Source of the DNA: Lepidostoma basale
Taxonomy: Eukaryota > Arthropoda > Insecta > Trichoptera > Lepidostomatidae
DNA: 64,000 nucleotides
Assembly (NCBI GenBank): GCA_022606425.2
Contig: JAHDVF020000010.1
Coordinates: forward strand, 930,001 to 994,000
Direction of reading: 5' to 3'
Shown piece after piece: positions 20,329-31,194 of this stretch. Under the pieces are notes generated by a model, which saw only the letters and a program-made list of their open reading frames with translations, did not search any database and had not been told where the DNA came from. Every line of letters starts with the position of its first letter. Positions within the stretch are counted from its first letter, which is position 1. The translations under genes were made by a program, and so were the position numbers.

Positions 20329-20834
20329 TGTCGGGGTTAAATGCATAACCCATATAAGCGGACTTCGACTGCTGAATCACCATATTTCATGATGAAATAT
20401 ATTACACGAATAACCGAAAACGCCGACTTAGGACCTACTTATCAAAAGTGATGAATCGGGGCCCAAATTTTATTCACACAGGTCACTAGGTCACTAGAGC
20501 AGAGAATCGTGTGAAAATAGAAGCAAAGCATATAAAAGCGGTACATCCGACCACCATGGACAGTATTCCTTCTTGCGACTTCTAACCGACACGAGTCTAC
20601 GCCGTCAAGTCTACGTACGAGAAACCTCCGACCCCCTTACCGAGCTACGCAACTGTCTACACTGCTACGCCACGTAACTTCCGACGAGTCTTCCGAGCCA
20701 TCAGCCCCAGCTGCTATCGACGTCCAGGCGCACGCTCCATCACGAGTACATAATACTGTTAACGTATGATTACTTGTGATCTGCAATAAACGCTGAAACC
20801 TCCACTGCTTTTATCTCTCACCACATCCCCCAAT
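20329..20834 (+). mobile_element. Probable solo LTR
   Basis: About 505 bp starting TGTCGGGG and ending near CATCCCCCA. It has a TATA box (tataaaag, about 20530) and a downstream AATAAA (about 20784) 50 bp from the 3' end. This promoter/poly(A) order is that of an LTR. GAAG occurs immediately before the start (20325-20328) and after 20834 (20835-20838), a possible 4-bp duplication, but then the right end would be CCAAT rather than CA. No gag/pol is nearby. Confidence 0.5.
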
Positions 20835-21034
20835 GAAGTAACAAAAAATATAAATTATACCAGATTTGATACTTTAATTAGATGTGAACACCAAGTTCAT
20901 AATATTGGCAGTGCAAATGTTATAATAAGAACTACCCTTCAATGTAAGCAACTGTCAGGTAAAAAAAAAATATTACCGTTTAATAAGGATGGTTCGTAAT
21001 AAATTAAGTTTGTCACGAATTTTATTTTGCAACA

Positions 21035-21713
21035 GAACTAACTAACTAACCATCACGCCATTTCTCCGGAGGGGTAGGCAGAGAGGATGGATCGCCACAA
21101 AGCTCTGTCCTGGCATACCTTTCGGGCTTACTCTACATTCATACATCGTACCATGCACGCACGTCGATTATTCCGACTTCGATTGTGGCCGCCTTTCAGT
21201 AATTGATTAATTTGGTCATGCCATGTTTTCCTCGGTCGTCCTCGGCTTCTTTTTCCATTCACGCTGCTTGTGTACAACTTTTTAAGCATTCTACTTTAAT
21301 CCATTTGTTCCATATGTCCAAACCATCTCAGGGATACTTTTTTTAATTTTATCATACAACGTTCGTTAGTTCAGTATTCTATCATACAACATTTTCCCGT
21401 TAATTCTTCTTAGTGATCTTATTTCTACGGCGTTTATCCTGCTTTTATCCTTCTTTTGTCAGCTCCAAGCTTCACTTCCATGCATGAAGGTTGGCACTAG
21501 AACTCCGTTGTATACTACCATCTTTGCTTCTGTGTATTTTTTTGTATTTGCAGTTATGACTTTGAGTGCGCCTTTTATTTTATTCCCAGTACCAACCCTT
21601 CTTTCGATGTTTTTCTTCATTTTTCTGTCTCTTGTAAACATGGTTCTTAGATACGTAAATTTGGTAACTTGCTCCAATTTCTCGCCCATCTCACTTATAT
21701 CAGAAATCTTCAT
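21035..21713 (-). mobile_element. GTTA-tailed RTE-like LINE, longer copy (subfamily b)
   Basis: Tail 'aactaactaactaaccatca' then a minus-strand RT C-terminus. The upstream frame (21459-21713) reads KLEQVTKFTYLRTMFTRDRK, KKNIERRVGTGNKIKGALKV and YNGVLVPTFMHGSEAWS, extending further 5' than most copies. 'cggaggggtaggcagagagg' marks the subfamily also seen at 26818-27130. Confidence 0.75.
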
Positions 21714-22202
21714 ACATTATTCTTTTTTAAAATCAAGTAAAATTCAAATATTTCATGTTTCCTTGTAAATATTTTAAGTAATTTTCGAAAAATAAGTTGT
21801 GATAAGAAGAAGTACCTTTTTAGTATTGAAATGCTCCAGAAAAGTTTCTGTTTCGCTTGATAAAAATCAGTAAACATTTGTATGGATCGAGACGTGGGAG
21901 TAGCGTGGGTGTTAATGTGGGTGTAAGAAGGAGGAGCAGGAGGAGGAATGAGTTTAGCAGGGGTGTCACTTGACACCCTTACCACCCCCTACCCCCTCGC
22001 TTTGTTTTTCATTAAAGAGCCGCCTTCAGCAGCCTGTGAAATCGACGTAAGCCTTCCAGGAAAAATATGCCATTTATATCGCATGCAACATTCTAGATAC
22101 TAGGAAAACGTAATTTTATTTATCGAGGATTTCCAAAAAAAATAAGATGATAAAAAAATAAGATAAAAAATAATCTAACTAGCATAAAATAGAGCCCAGG
22201 AT
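21714..22202. other. No gene; purine-rich block
   Basis: 21880-22010 is G/A-rich then C-rich ('aggaggagcaggaggaggaa', 'cccttaccaccccctacccc'). No recognised coding frame. Confidence 0.35.
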
Positions 22203-22470
22203 ATAATACTTCTTCTTCTTCTTCTTCTTTGTTGTAGACCTACGTAGTCTCTTCTCCAGAGTGTTGCTCCTCATGTGAGGTAGATTCCAAGCTGTCCTTC
22301 CATCTTTTAGGAGGTCTTCCACGAGGACGAGTGCCATGAGGCTGATTATAATGCAATATAGGTGAGTCTGGTGGTGTCCATTTTTTGAACATGACCTTAC
22401 CAGTCCCTTTTTCGCCGTCTGCTCCATCTTATAATATCCTCAACCTCATATATGTCTCTTATTCTGGAAA
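22203..22470 (-). mobile_element. GAA-tailed RTE-like LINE 3' end
   Basis: TTC repeat at about 22208-22231 and the minus-strand RDW..VMFKKWT, GRPPKRWKDSLESTSHEE pattern. Close relative of 1269-1680. Confidence 0.7.
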
Positions 22471-22854
22471 AAATACAATTTACATTATTATTTTTTGAAC
22501 TCTTAAACGAGCAAATGTATTTTCATCTTGAAACTTTTTAGGCTTTTAAGTATTTAAACTTGGATACAACGTATGTACGAGTATGTAAGGAAATTTTGTT
22601 TTTTCTTCTTCTTCTTATTCATCTCTTATCGGAGGTTAGATAGCTCTAAACAAGGATGCATAATTCTAACTGAACCATTCTCAAAGGTTTTTTTCAGTAC
22701 TTTTCTTCTTTTTTCGACATTTTTTTTATAATGTTGCCGTGGATAAACAATTGCAGCACTTTTTATTTTTGTTCCTCATAACGTCCCAAAAATATTTATT
22801 TATTCGTTGCAATACATCGTCTTTTGTGTTCTTTCTGTCTATGATATTTTTTTA

Positions 22855-23245
22855 GATACAAGCTGAGAGTCACGCAGAGAGCAATGGAAAGAGCCATGTT
22901 GGGTATTAGCTTGCGGGACAGAGTCAGGAATGAGGACATACCATATGAGCCAGGACAAAAGTCTTCAACGTCATCAAGTTGGCAGCAACCATTAAGTGGC
23001 GATGGGCGGGACACGTCGCTCGTGAACCAGATGAAAAGTGCACAAGGCGACTGCTGTGCTGGTACCTGAGAACGGCAAAGCGTGGAGTTGGGCGCCCAAA
23101 GCTGCTTTGGCAAGGCCAAAGCCGGAAGAGTGCGGGAAGTGCCTGGATGCAGATCGCTCAGGATAGAAGGGAGTGGAAAATACGAGAGGAGGCCTACGTC
23201 CAGGAGTGGATAGCCACAACAGTCTGAATAAAAAGAAGAAGATGA
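22855..23245 (+). mobile_element. RTE-like LINE 3' end (AAG/ATG-tailed)
   Basis: RVTQRAMERAMLGISLRDRV (22871 on) then, after a frameshift, IKWRWAGHVAREPDEKCTRR, GVGRPKLLWQGQSRKSAGSA, REWKIREEAYVQEWIATTV and a stop, then 'aagaagaagatgat'. It resembles the better copy at 52622-53342. Confidence 0.75.
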
Positions 23246-23727
23246 TATTTTTTTAGTTTTTTAATATATTTCAAAGGTACCTTGGTTTTTTGTAGTTTTC
23301 GTCAAGATACATGTTTCCGTACATGGATCTTTATAAAAACTAACGTTAAAAAGACGAGAAGTACGTTACATCGAACTCTTATTTTTATTTCTTTTGTTTC
23401 TAAGAATTTCATTTTTTTTTTAAATAAATCAAAGTGAAAAAATCGGAGTTACGTTGTTATTCCTGTTTAAAAAGAGAAGGAAGGATGCCAACATCTCACG
23501 AGGATAAGTACTAAGCGACGGCTTGCACCCCCACCGCCGACGTACAGTCTCCCGGGAGCTTTCTTCTTTTTATTAATATGATAATACTCCATTGACGAAC
23601 TTCCACAAACTCTGCACTTTCTGAAACCAAAGCTCGGGTCAATATGAATCTTTAAAAATAATCCACAAATATTTAAATAATTTTTTTAAAATGGTTTAAA
23701 TAAATTTAAATAGATTGTTAATTGACG
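23246..23727. other. No gene; AT-rich
   Basis: No coding or repeat identity seen, apart from a short GC-richer stretch at about 23480-23560. Confidence 0.3.
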
Positions 23728-23960
23728 ACACTCGTGTGTAAGAGCTTTGAATGCCATACCGAAGGTCCCGGGTTCAATTCATATGGCAGTGCGATTGTCA
23801 CACTCTCTTTGGTCTGGTGTAGAGATCACGTGACAATAAAATGTCGATAGATTAGCTATCTTTCACATGTTACGAGAATCAATACAATAAGTATAAAAAC
23901 AAATTGAATACACTAGTAATTGGGTTCAAACGTCCTGTTGTATTAAAAAAAAGTAATGTA
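23728..23960 (+). mobile_element. tRNA-derived SINE
   Basis: A box degraded, B box 'cgggttcaattcatatggc', then 'ctttggtctggtgtagagat', 'cacgtgacaataaaatgtcg' and the 3' end 'gttcaaacgtcctgttgtat'. Confidence 0.8.
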
Positions 23961-23962
23961 AC

Positions 23963-24140
23963 GTAGAAGATGGATCTACTGAGAATTCCTAAGATAGTGA
24001 TGCACGAGACTCCAGAGGGCCGTCGACCACCAGGACGACCACCAAAGAGATGGAGAGAAGGCTGGTAGTCTTCATCACAGGAAGAAAGTTGATATCCTGC
24101 ATAAAAAGATCGCAAGATCTACAATAAGAAGAAGAAGAAA
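23963..24140 (+). mobile_element. GAA-tailed RTE-like LINE 3' end, short
   Basis: 'agaagatggatctactgaga' ... GRRPPGRPPKRWREGW (frame), 'gatcgcaagatctacaataa' and (GAA)n. It directly follows the SINE. Confidence 0.65.
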
Positions 24141-24594
24141 CCCTTCATAGGCACACCATTTACTACTAAAAATAAAAGAGAATTTTTATAAATTAAAACA
24201 CCTTTTTTTCCACTTTTGAGTTTATTTTTCTGGACATGTTTCAAAAGAAAAATAAATTTAAAAGTGTAATAAACAGTATTTAATTCATGAAAATTCGTTA
24301 TTATGAAATTCCATAGTGTTAACGTCTTAAGACTATCTAAAATTAAAAAATAAATAGTTTAGATATGAAAATGAACTTTTTGCCTGGAGTGTACGCCAGT
24401 GAGGTTACCATGGGGACACACAATTTCCCGCAAAACTACCCCGACTAGTTCGGTGCGAAAATATAATTATAATTGAATTAAATGAGAGGATATCTCTAGC
24501 CGTGTATATCGTCATATAAATATCTGTATAACTTTAAATTACTATTGTATTTTAACGAATAGCAACCAATTACACTATTGATACTCGTATGCAC
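24141..24594. other. No gene; AT-rich
   Basis: 24185-24300 is related to 17735-17840. About 24370-24450 is a unique GC-richer patch. No recognised frame. Confidence 0.3.
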
Positions 24595-24782
24595 ACGTGA
24601 GGAGAATGGATCCATACAGACTCCCCTTTATTGGGTTGCACGGCCAGCTCCAAGCTAGACGAACCCCGGGCAAACCACCAAAGAGATGGATCAACAGCTG
24701 GGAGTTGATCTCCCAGGAAGTCAATTCCTCTCAAGAAACAGGCCACAAGGCCTATACTAAGAAGAAGAAGAAGGATAAGAAG
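24595..24782 (+). mobile_element. GAA-tailed RTE-like LINE 3' end
   Basis: RRMDPYRLPFIGLHGQLQAR, GKPPKRWINSWELISQEVN then the (AAG)n tail at about 24760-24782. Confidence 0.75.
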
Positions 24783-24839
24783 ATGTATTTTTTACTTCAA
24801 CTGGCATAAAAAAAGCTAGGTTAATCCATCGTTTGTGAA

Positions 24840-25015
24840 TGTAAATAGTCGATTGTTTTGGCCGAAACATATCACAATTTTTACATCAGTTATTACACCT
24901 GATGATGCCAATATCAGTTTGCGAAATAGCTGTTACGACAATTTCTAAAAGTGTATAATAAATACTTGTGATATTATAATTGTTGAGAATTTAACTGTTA
25001 AGAGGTTTGGTATAT
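24840..25015. repeat. Palindromic family B, partial
   Basis: 'cgattgttttggccgaaaca', 'ttacacctgatgatgccaat', 'ttgtgatattataattgttg'. The left arm is mostly deleted. Confidence 0.65.
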
Positions 25016-25075
25016 TTTTAAACGTTTAATTTATATTATTATATTATTGTATCTGAAACATAATCTATAAAACTA

Positions 25076-25441
25076 ACCAACCATCACGCAGTTTCTCCGA
25101 AGGGGTAGGCAGAAATAATGGACTGCCACACTTTTATTTCCTGACATACCACTCTTGATTTCTCAACATCAATACATCGTTTTATGCACGTCCGTCAATT
25201 TCTCCGACTCCTCACGTGGCCGAAATTCAATATTTAGTCTTTCTCTATTTCTAGTTCCATTAACATTTTAAACATATATTTTTTTACCATACTTTCTTCA
25301 TTAATTCTTTCCATTTGTCCAAACCATATTGATGATCCTTTCATTATTTTATTCATAACACTTTCATTCGCACCGCATTCACTTATTATATTTTCATTCG
25401 ACACTCTATCATATACAGTTTTTCTAAACATTCGTCTAAGA
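25076..25441 (-). mobile_element. GTTA-tailed RTE-like LINE, part 1 (interrupted)
   Basis: Minus-strand frame 25234-25431 reads FRKTVYDRVSNENIISECGA, KIMKGSSIWFGQMERINEES. On the plus-strand coordinate the copy is broken after 'gtctaaga' by a hAT-type element and resumes near 25735 with 'ttttatctttctttagccag'. Confidence 0.8.
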
Positions 25442-25730
25442 CAGTGGTTCCCAAAGTTTTTTGTCCCGTGGACCCCTTGCTGATTTTTTTTGTGCAGACC
25501 CCCTACTCTCGTAATAATGTTTTTTTTTGTGACACATCATTATTATTATTGAAGTTACGTAATAAATTATTAGGTAGGATTATTCGGTGGCGACCTTTTT
25601 AAACTCATCAGCGACTTCCGAAAAAAAATATCCGCGGACCCCCCGACGTTGTTAAGGGACCCCCAAATCAATTTTAATTTCCCGCGGACCCCCTGAAAGA
25701 TCCCAGTACGGGTCACTTTGGGAACCAGTG
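25442..25730. mobile_element. hAT-type MITE
   Basis: Ends CAGTGGTTCCCAAAG and (reverse complement of right end) CACTGGTTCCCAAAG, the classic hAT terminal motif. The interior has repeated 'gcggaccccc' / 'gaccccctac' blocks and no transposase. Flanks GTCTAAGA and GTCTACTT are not a perfect 8-bp duplication. Confidence 0.85.
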
Positions 25731-25780
25731 GTCTACTTTTATCTTTCTTTAGCCAGTTCCATGCTTCGTATGTAAAACAA
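25731..25780 (-). mobile_element. GTTA-tailed RTE-like LINE, part 2
   Basis: Resumes with the region encoding EAWNWLKKDKS (minus strand). About 25 bp of the LINE between 'gtctaaga' and 'tctactttcat' is missing relative to intact copies. Confidence 0.75.
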
Positions 25781-26597
25781 TCTCTATATAACAAAAATCA
25801 TAATAATATCTAGGACTAAGCGAACAACATATTTTATTTCATTTGATTTAATTTATTTATAATATATATTTTATGCTTATTTGACCAAAATCAATAAAAA
25901 TTTAAATTGATGTGTTCAATTGATAATACATAATATAAGTAAATAAATAGACAATTAGTTCACAATAGTATTTTTATAAATATAACATCTTAAATATAAA
26001 GTGAAAAATCTTTATAACATCTGTCAGATCATGTAAACAACAACAATTTTATAATATTTTTATAAATATGTAGCTTGTTTGTCCAAAACATGTTTATATA
26101 TAATATTTATTTTTAAATATTATATTTATAATATATAATATTTAAAAAAAATAGAAATAAAACATGCTATAGTTTGATTTCATATATTTGAATATAGAGT
26201 AATACAAAACCCGAAGATATTAGAATATCTGTATGAAAATTATTTACAAATTTCATAAATTTGGGGTGTGTAATATTTTGTCACCACCTGAAAGATAATA
26301 AGTGGGTATTATGCGAGGAAAACAAGCGACGCGTTAAGCGTGCTCTTTATTTGGAATGAGAATCATCTAGAAAGACAAGGGTGTCAGATGTCTCCGGCAA
26401 CAGGGTGGAAGAAATTATAGAGTTCAAGTGATAAGTGGTGGAGGTGGTGGCGGGAGGGTGGGGCGCTGGGGAGGGGATATACTCACTAGTCAACTACTAT
26501 ATGGTGTACAATCAGATGCAAGTTCTGATTTAATATCTACAATATGAATATTTTAGGATTCTCGAAAGCTTGTTAAAGTTGACATTTTTTTACCAAT
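25781..26597. other. No gene; very AT-rich
   Basis: Long A/T runs; 26420-26490 is a short G-rich unique patch. No frame or repeat identity otherwise. Confidence 0.35.
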
Positions 26598-26800
26598 AAT
26601 CTAATCATCACGCCTTTTACATAGAAGGGTAGGCAGAGAAGATCCGCCGCCATACTGCTTTATCTCGAGATTCCGCTCGAGCTTTCTATATATTTATACA
26701 TCGTAACATACAAGCTCGTCGATTTTTTCGACTTCGAATGTGGCCGCCTTTTAGTAATTTGTAAATTTGGTCATGCCATGTTTTCCTCTGGATACGAGAC
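26598..26800 (-). mobile_element. GTTA-tailed RTE-like LINE 3' end, degraded
   Basis: 'ctaatcatcacgccttttac', 'cgattttttcgacttcgaat', 'gtaaatttggtcatgccatg'. It is followed by an RT scrap 'tacgagacatggatgttgac' in the opposite sense. Confidence 0.65.
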
Positions 26801-26817
26801 ATGGATGTTGACTAGAA

Positions 26818-27130
26818 AATTAACTAACTAACTAACTAATCATCACGCCGTTTCCCCGGAGGGGTAGGCACAGACGATGGATCGCCACATTGTTCTATTC
26901 TGGCATAATTCTCGCACATCTTCTACATTCACACATCGTGACATGCACGCTCTTCGATTGTTCCTACTTCTTCCTTGGCCTTCCTCGACTTCTTTTTCCA
27001 TTCACACTACTTGTATATATCTCTTAAACCTCATCTCTTCCTTCATCCATTCGTTCCATATGTCCAAACCATCATAGTGACCTATCTATTTATCCTACAT
27101 CCTTCTTCTGCCAACTCCGAGAGACGTATA
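26818..27130 (-). mobile_element. GTTA-tailed RTE-like LINE 3' end (subfamily b)
   Basis: (TAAC)n tail at 26822-26840, 'cggaggggtaggcacagacg', then family sequence to about 27130, with frame breaks. Confidence 0.7.
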
Positions 27131-27231
27131 TTGGAACAGTAGATTGTGGCGGTCCATTATTTTCAGTGATTTCTACTGCATTGATTCTTCCTTCATCTTT
27201 CTTTTGGCAGCTCCAAGTTTTATTTCCATAA

Positions 27232-27608
27232 ATTAATTATTGAGACCATTGAGACCAGGGCGGATACGAACGAAGGCTAAAGTACGGGTGGCAGAGATGA
27301 GGACGTTGAGGATGATAGCAGGAAGGACTATTCAAGATAGGGTGAGGAACACGGCCATCCGCGAGATCTGCAAGGTGGAGGATGTCGTGAGATGGGGCAG
27401 ACAACGCAGAAGATACTGAAATGCGCACATGCAGAGGATGGATCCCACCAAAATTCCACACGCTGTGCGCATCAGATTCCTGCCGGCTGCCGTCCCCCCG
27501 GAAGACTGCCGAAGAGATGGAGAGATAGTTGTAAGTCAACCTCCCAAGAGAGGCCTGCCTGATTTCAGAAACAGACCAAAGGTCTATAAGGAGAAGAAGA
27601 AGAAGAAA
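27232..27608 (+). mobile_element. GAA-tailed RTE-like LINE 3' end
   Basis: Plus-strand remnants ETRADT, MRTLRMIAGRTIQDRVRNTA, IREICKVEDVVRWGRQRRRY, GRLPKRWRDS-like, then (AAG)n at about 27590-27606. The minus-strand 100-codon frame here is antisense. Confidence 0.7.
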
Positions 27609-28094
27609 TTAATTATTGGCCATTATTTAGAATTTATGAATGTAACCTGCAGTGCGTGATTAAATGTCTTTGATTCTAATGTATAATACTCGTACCTACC
27701 ACGGTTCATCGATAGAGCTGCATCGATATTGAAATATTATTGTAATAGTATAAAACAGAAGTGAAAATGTCAATTTTCTAAATTGGATCGATGTTGGTGT
27801 GCGGTGTTTGCCCGCCTGGCCCTGATTGCAGTAATGAGCCCCCTCGCTTTACCCCTCCCCAACGCTAGCAGCCTCCCGTCGCTGCCCCCTATCGCCCCCG
27901 CCCCCCTGCAGTGTGGTCCCATGGTTACCCGACACGCAACCAGGTGTCTTATAGTTACCTTATTTTATGCCTAAGTGAGAGGGTGTCGAGTTATTGCCTT
28001 TTCAAATATTTTTAGGGTTGAAATTAGATATTTATGACAGAAATATGTGATTTTACATATTTTAAATTAAATTTGTTAGTGAAATCTGTAGCAG
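27609..28094. other. No gene; GC-rich unique block
   Basis: 27780-27960 is C-rich and unique, including TGTGGTC, a match to the RUNX DNA-binding core. Candidate regulatory DNA only; single 6-mers are expected by chance. Confidence 0.35.
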
Positions 28095-28095
28095 T

Positions 28096-28790
28096 GAGAC
28101 TTTTTTCTTCTTCTTCTTCTTTGTCCTAAATAAAGCAGAAGAAAGATTTCTCGGAACCTGTTCCTGGGATGCAGATGTCCAACTGTCTCGCCATCTTTTA
28201 AGTGGTCTTCCTGCAGGTTGATTTCCTATTGGTACTTTATTTGCGGCTATATTTATCACTCTTTCAGAACATGCTCTTTCCACATGATCTCTCCAGTAGC
28301 GTCTTCTCAGTCTTTCCCATTGCACGACATCTTCTACATTGCAGATCTTTCTTATTTCAGAATTTCTTATACTGTCTCGGAGTGTCGTTCCCGCAACGGA
28401 TCGGAGAGTCTTCATTTCTGTGGTTCTTAGGAGATTTTTTGGTCTGATGGTGTCAGCTCTCGTTTCTATTCTATATGTCATTATAGGACGTACGCATGTC
28501 TTGTAGAATCGAATTTTGCTCTCCTTTAGAACATTTTTATATTTTTCCAAACAGCATTCGTCAAGCAACCAGCCACAGCGGCGGCCCTATTTATTAATTC
28601 ACTTACTTCTCCGTAGAGGTCACTGCTGCTTGATACATCAACACCTAAGTACTTGAAATGCATCACTTGTTCTATTATTTTATTATCTAATGCAAGCTTG
28701 CATTGTACTGGTTGCCTTGATGTAACCATGCTCTTTGTCTTTTCTATGGAGATTTTCATATTGAATCTTTGTGTAGTGAGACTCAATTAA
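28096..28790 (-). mobile_element. GAA-tailed RTE-like LINE, longest copy of family
   Basis: TTC run at 28105-28122. Minus-strand frames 28062-28568 and 28526-28786 read MKISIEKTKSMVTSRQPVQC, FKYLGVDVSSSSDLYGEVSE, RFYKTCVRPIMTYRIETRAD, LRSVAGTTLRDSIRNSEIRK, RYWRDHVERACSER and RPLKRWRDSWTSASQEQ. One frameshift near 28540 separates RT thumb and C-terminus. 5'-truncated. Confidence 0.85.
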
Positions 28791-28879
28791 TGTATTTAAT
28801 CGCATGATAGGTAAGAAGCACATGACCGGATCGGAATTAGAGCAGACTCTATACATTATTGGCAAACATTTAATGTAAG

Positions 28880-29040
28880 TATTATAATATTCCATTATTT
28901 TGACTGAAACACTATGATACTTCAACATTATTAAATGTCAAAATATTAAAACGCTATTTGTGGTATCACAATTATTATTGTAATTTTTTGTTCACTGTTT
29001 CGTCAACCAATGTTGACATCTTCAGGTGTTTTAAGTTATT
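28880..29040. repeat. Palindromic family B, partial (outer arm)
   Basis: 'ttccattattttgactgaaa', 'cactatgatacttcaacatt', 'ctgtttcgtcaaccaatgtt', 'gacatcttcaggtgtttt'. Confidence 0.65.
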
Positions 29041-29509
29041 ATCCATATTCAGTTTCCGGTTTGCGTCTTCGTCTCTATTGAGATACAGTTAAAAATTTGA
29101 ATTAACCACCCACAGGTGAAAATCCAGGATTCGTATACAGATATAAGTATACATTTCACAAATATAAAAATAACTGTTGGTCATAATCGATCATTTTTTT
29201 ATTTTTAATTAGTTAACATAACAGGCATTTATTATAAAAATAGATTATGACCAACGGTTAGTTTTTAATTAATTTTTAAAACACCTGACCTCAATAAATT
29301 TTTTTTAAAATCTGAAATTTGTTTTATCTCAAAATAGTTCACTTTCACATAATGCCTTACATGACATAGTTCATCAGAATTAACCTACCTTACAACCTCC
29401 TAGAAGGAATGTATTCAATAACCAATAACCCTGTATATAAAAAAAACTAAGAAAACGTAAATAACTAACTGCCAGAATTTAAAAAAATATATATTATATC
29501 GATACCTTA
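29041..29509. other. No gene; AT-rich with local inverted repeats
   Basis: 'taactgttggtcataatcga' (about 29170) and 'agattatgaccaacggttag' (about 29243) are inverted copies, suggesting another small palindrome of about 100 bp. No coding frame. Confidence 0.35.
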
Positions 29510-29768
29510 ACATTTTAAACTGTTAAATTAAATAACTTTGTTTTTTGTATCACAATTGTATTTTATTTTAGGCGACATCATCGACATCGACATCGACATT
29601 CATCAACAGGTGTTACAATAATATATCAAATGTACTATTGTAACACCGTGATATATTATTATAACAACTGATGATGTCAACATAGGTTGATGAAGCAGCT
29701 GTCGCGTAAAATAAAATACAATTGTGATACAAAAAAAAAAGTTATTTAATTAAACAATTTTGAATGTA
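29510..29768. mobile_element. Palindromic family B element (subtype B')
   Basis: Arms 'taaataactttgttttttgt' and 'acaaaaaaaaaagttattta' with 'atcacaattgtattttattt' / 'aaataaaatacaattgtgat'. Central 'aacaggtgttacaataatat' / 'atattattataacaactgat'. No ORF. Confidence 0.7.
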
Positions 29769-30297
29769 TTTTCATTTTTCGACAAAATTTTCACGTAAAA
29801 GTGGGGTAAAATAAAATTTTGCCAAACACGTTATTTTGAGAAGACATAATCTAATGAATTCAATCTGAGAGTAGGTATTATTGTATATACCTGGAAGGAT
29901 GAGCGCGACGCTGAATAATTTTGGGTCCATACATATTCCTGACATACGCGCAAACAAATTCCTGATTCATTAAACAAGGCCGCCTCCATTCCTGTGCCGG
30001 CTATCTGCTTCAGTTCACCTACAAATATCTTAACTAATTGCTCAAAGGAAGAAATTACCCCGCCGGTCGACGAGGGCTGAGGGTGGGAAGCGGGACCAGT
30101 CTGTGGTGCACCCCGGATACCGGTAGTGCAAGGGAGGTTTGAGAATACGAGGAGTCGAAGGAAGACTATATAATATGAGAAAATCAATAAGGGATAATAG
30201 AGCACAATAGAGTATATATTTCAGCGAAGTAAACGTTCTTTCGGCAAGAACTGATAAATCAGTTTTACTTCCTAATGTTCATCCATAAACAATACGA
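29769..30297. other. Unique non-coding block
   Basis: 29900-30150 is mixed-composition and unique, with TGTGGTGC (RUNX core-like) at about 30091. The 124-codon minus frame shows no known domain. Candidate conserved non-coding element. Confidence 0.35.
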
Positions 30298-30530
30298 CGA
30301 CCTTCGTGGCAGAGTGGTAAGAGCTCTGACTTCCATACCGAAGGTCCTGAGTTCGATTCCCGGTGATGGCAATGTCATTGTCACACTGTCTTTGGTCTGC
30401 GGTAGAATTCACGTGACAATAAAATGGCGATAGATTGATCACATATCACGTGAATCATCAATATAATAGCTAAAAATAATGTGTATACAGTAATTGGGTT
30501 TAAGCGTCCTGTTGTATACAAGAAAAAAAA
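30298..30530 (+). mobile_element. tRNA-derived SINE, best preserved copy
   Basis: 'gaccttcgtggcagagtggt' A-box head, 'gagttcgattcccggtgatg' B box, 'ctttggtctgcggtagaatt', 'cacgtgacaataaaatggcg', 3' 'ttaagcgtcctgttgtatac' and an A-rich end. Confidence 0.88.
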
Positions 30531-30754
30531 CTCTTCTTCATTTTGCGGTGATTGCCGCTCAGCGTTATATCTATGGTAGATTCTGGGAGAATATCTATGA
30601 ACGAATATATTTTATTTTAACACATTTATTTTTAAAAGTATGATTATTTCTCTTCTATAATAGTAAATTAAGAAAACTATTCAAACCACATCATTAATAC
30701 GAATGGAAACGTCTATCTTGAAGAAACTTATTATTATTATATATTTTTTAATAT

Positions 30755-30905
30755 ATGGCCGAGCCATAGAGGGCTCCCTCCGCTTACCCGAAGCTGCGCC
30801 GAAAGGCGCAGCGGCGCCTTTCGTCAGCTTCACTCGTGCACTCCCTAGGCCTGTCCCCCGTCCATGCGGGACTTACGTTAAATAATAATAATAATAATAC
30901 ATGTA
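30755..30905 (+). repeat. Possible SINE/LINE 3' end with AAT tail and GC hairpin
   Basis: A GC-rich segment with the hairpin 'gctgcgccgaaaggcgc' / 'gcgcctttcg..cagc' is followed by 'cgttaaataataataataat'. A unique-looking body ending in a trinucleotide repeat is typical of a non-LTR 3' end, but no second copy is present here. Confidence 0.35.
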
Positions 30906-30984
30906 TATTTGCAACCAAGGGAGACCCTGACCACATTTAAGCTACGCTACTCTCCCTCGTTACACACGTAGCAATACAACAGCA

Positions 30985-31190
30985 TTATTATAATTTATGG
31001 AAATTTCATGTCTCGCCTGTCTAAAGCTATCAAAGAATTCAGGGTGTCCATCTGGTACTGTCTGGTCCAGCCGACATAACTTATTTCTTCCTCTCGAAGA
31101 CTCACGGAGAGCATTTGCCTCTCCATGGATCGTTGTGTGCATTTTAATTTGTAGACACTTCTTGCTGTGAGGGTAGTTGTCATTATAATA
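30985..31190 (-). mobile_element. LINE RT fragment
   Basis: The minus strand (30995-31183) reads YKLKCTQRSMERQMLSVSLR then GWTRQYQMDTLNSLIALDRR. It matches the RAMERxMLGISLRD segment of the 22855 and 52622 family. Confidence 0.55.
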
Positions 31191-31194
31191 ATTT

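Noticed and set aside
25570..25794. 74-codon minus frame across the hAT MITE
   Set aside because: Spans the MITE/LINE junction, so it cannot be a real gene.
27237..27539. 100-codon minus-strand frame
   Set aside because: Antisense of a GAA-tailed LINE 3' end on the plus strand.
27900..30110. RUNX autoregulatory sites (TGTGGT at ~27912 and ~30091)
   Set aside because: Single short motifs are expected often by chance in 64 kb; kept only as a remark on candidate islands.
30298..30375. tRNA gene
   Set aside because: A and B boxes are present, but the rest is SINE body shared with several copies; no cloverleaf acceptor stem.
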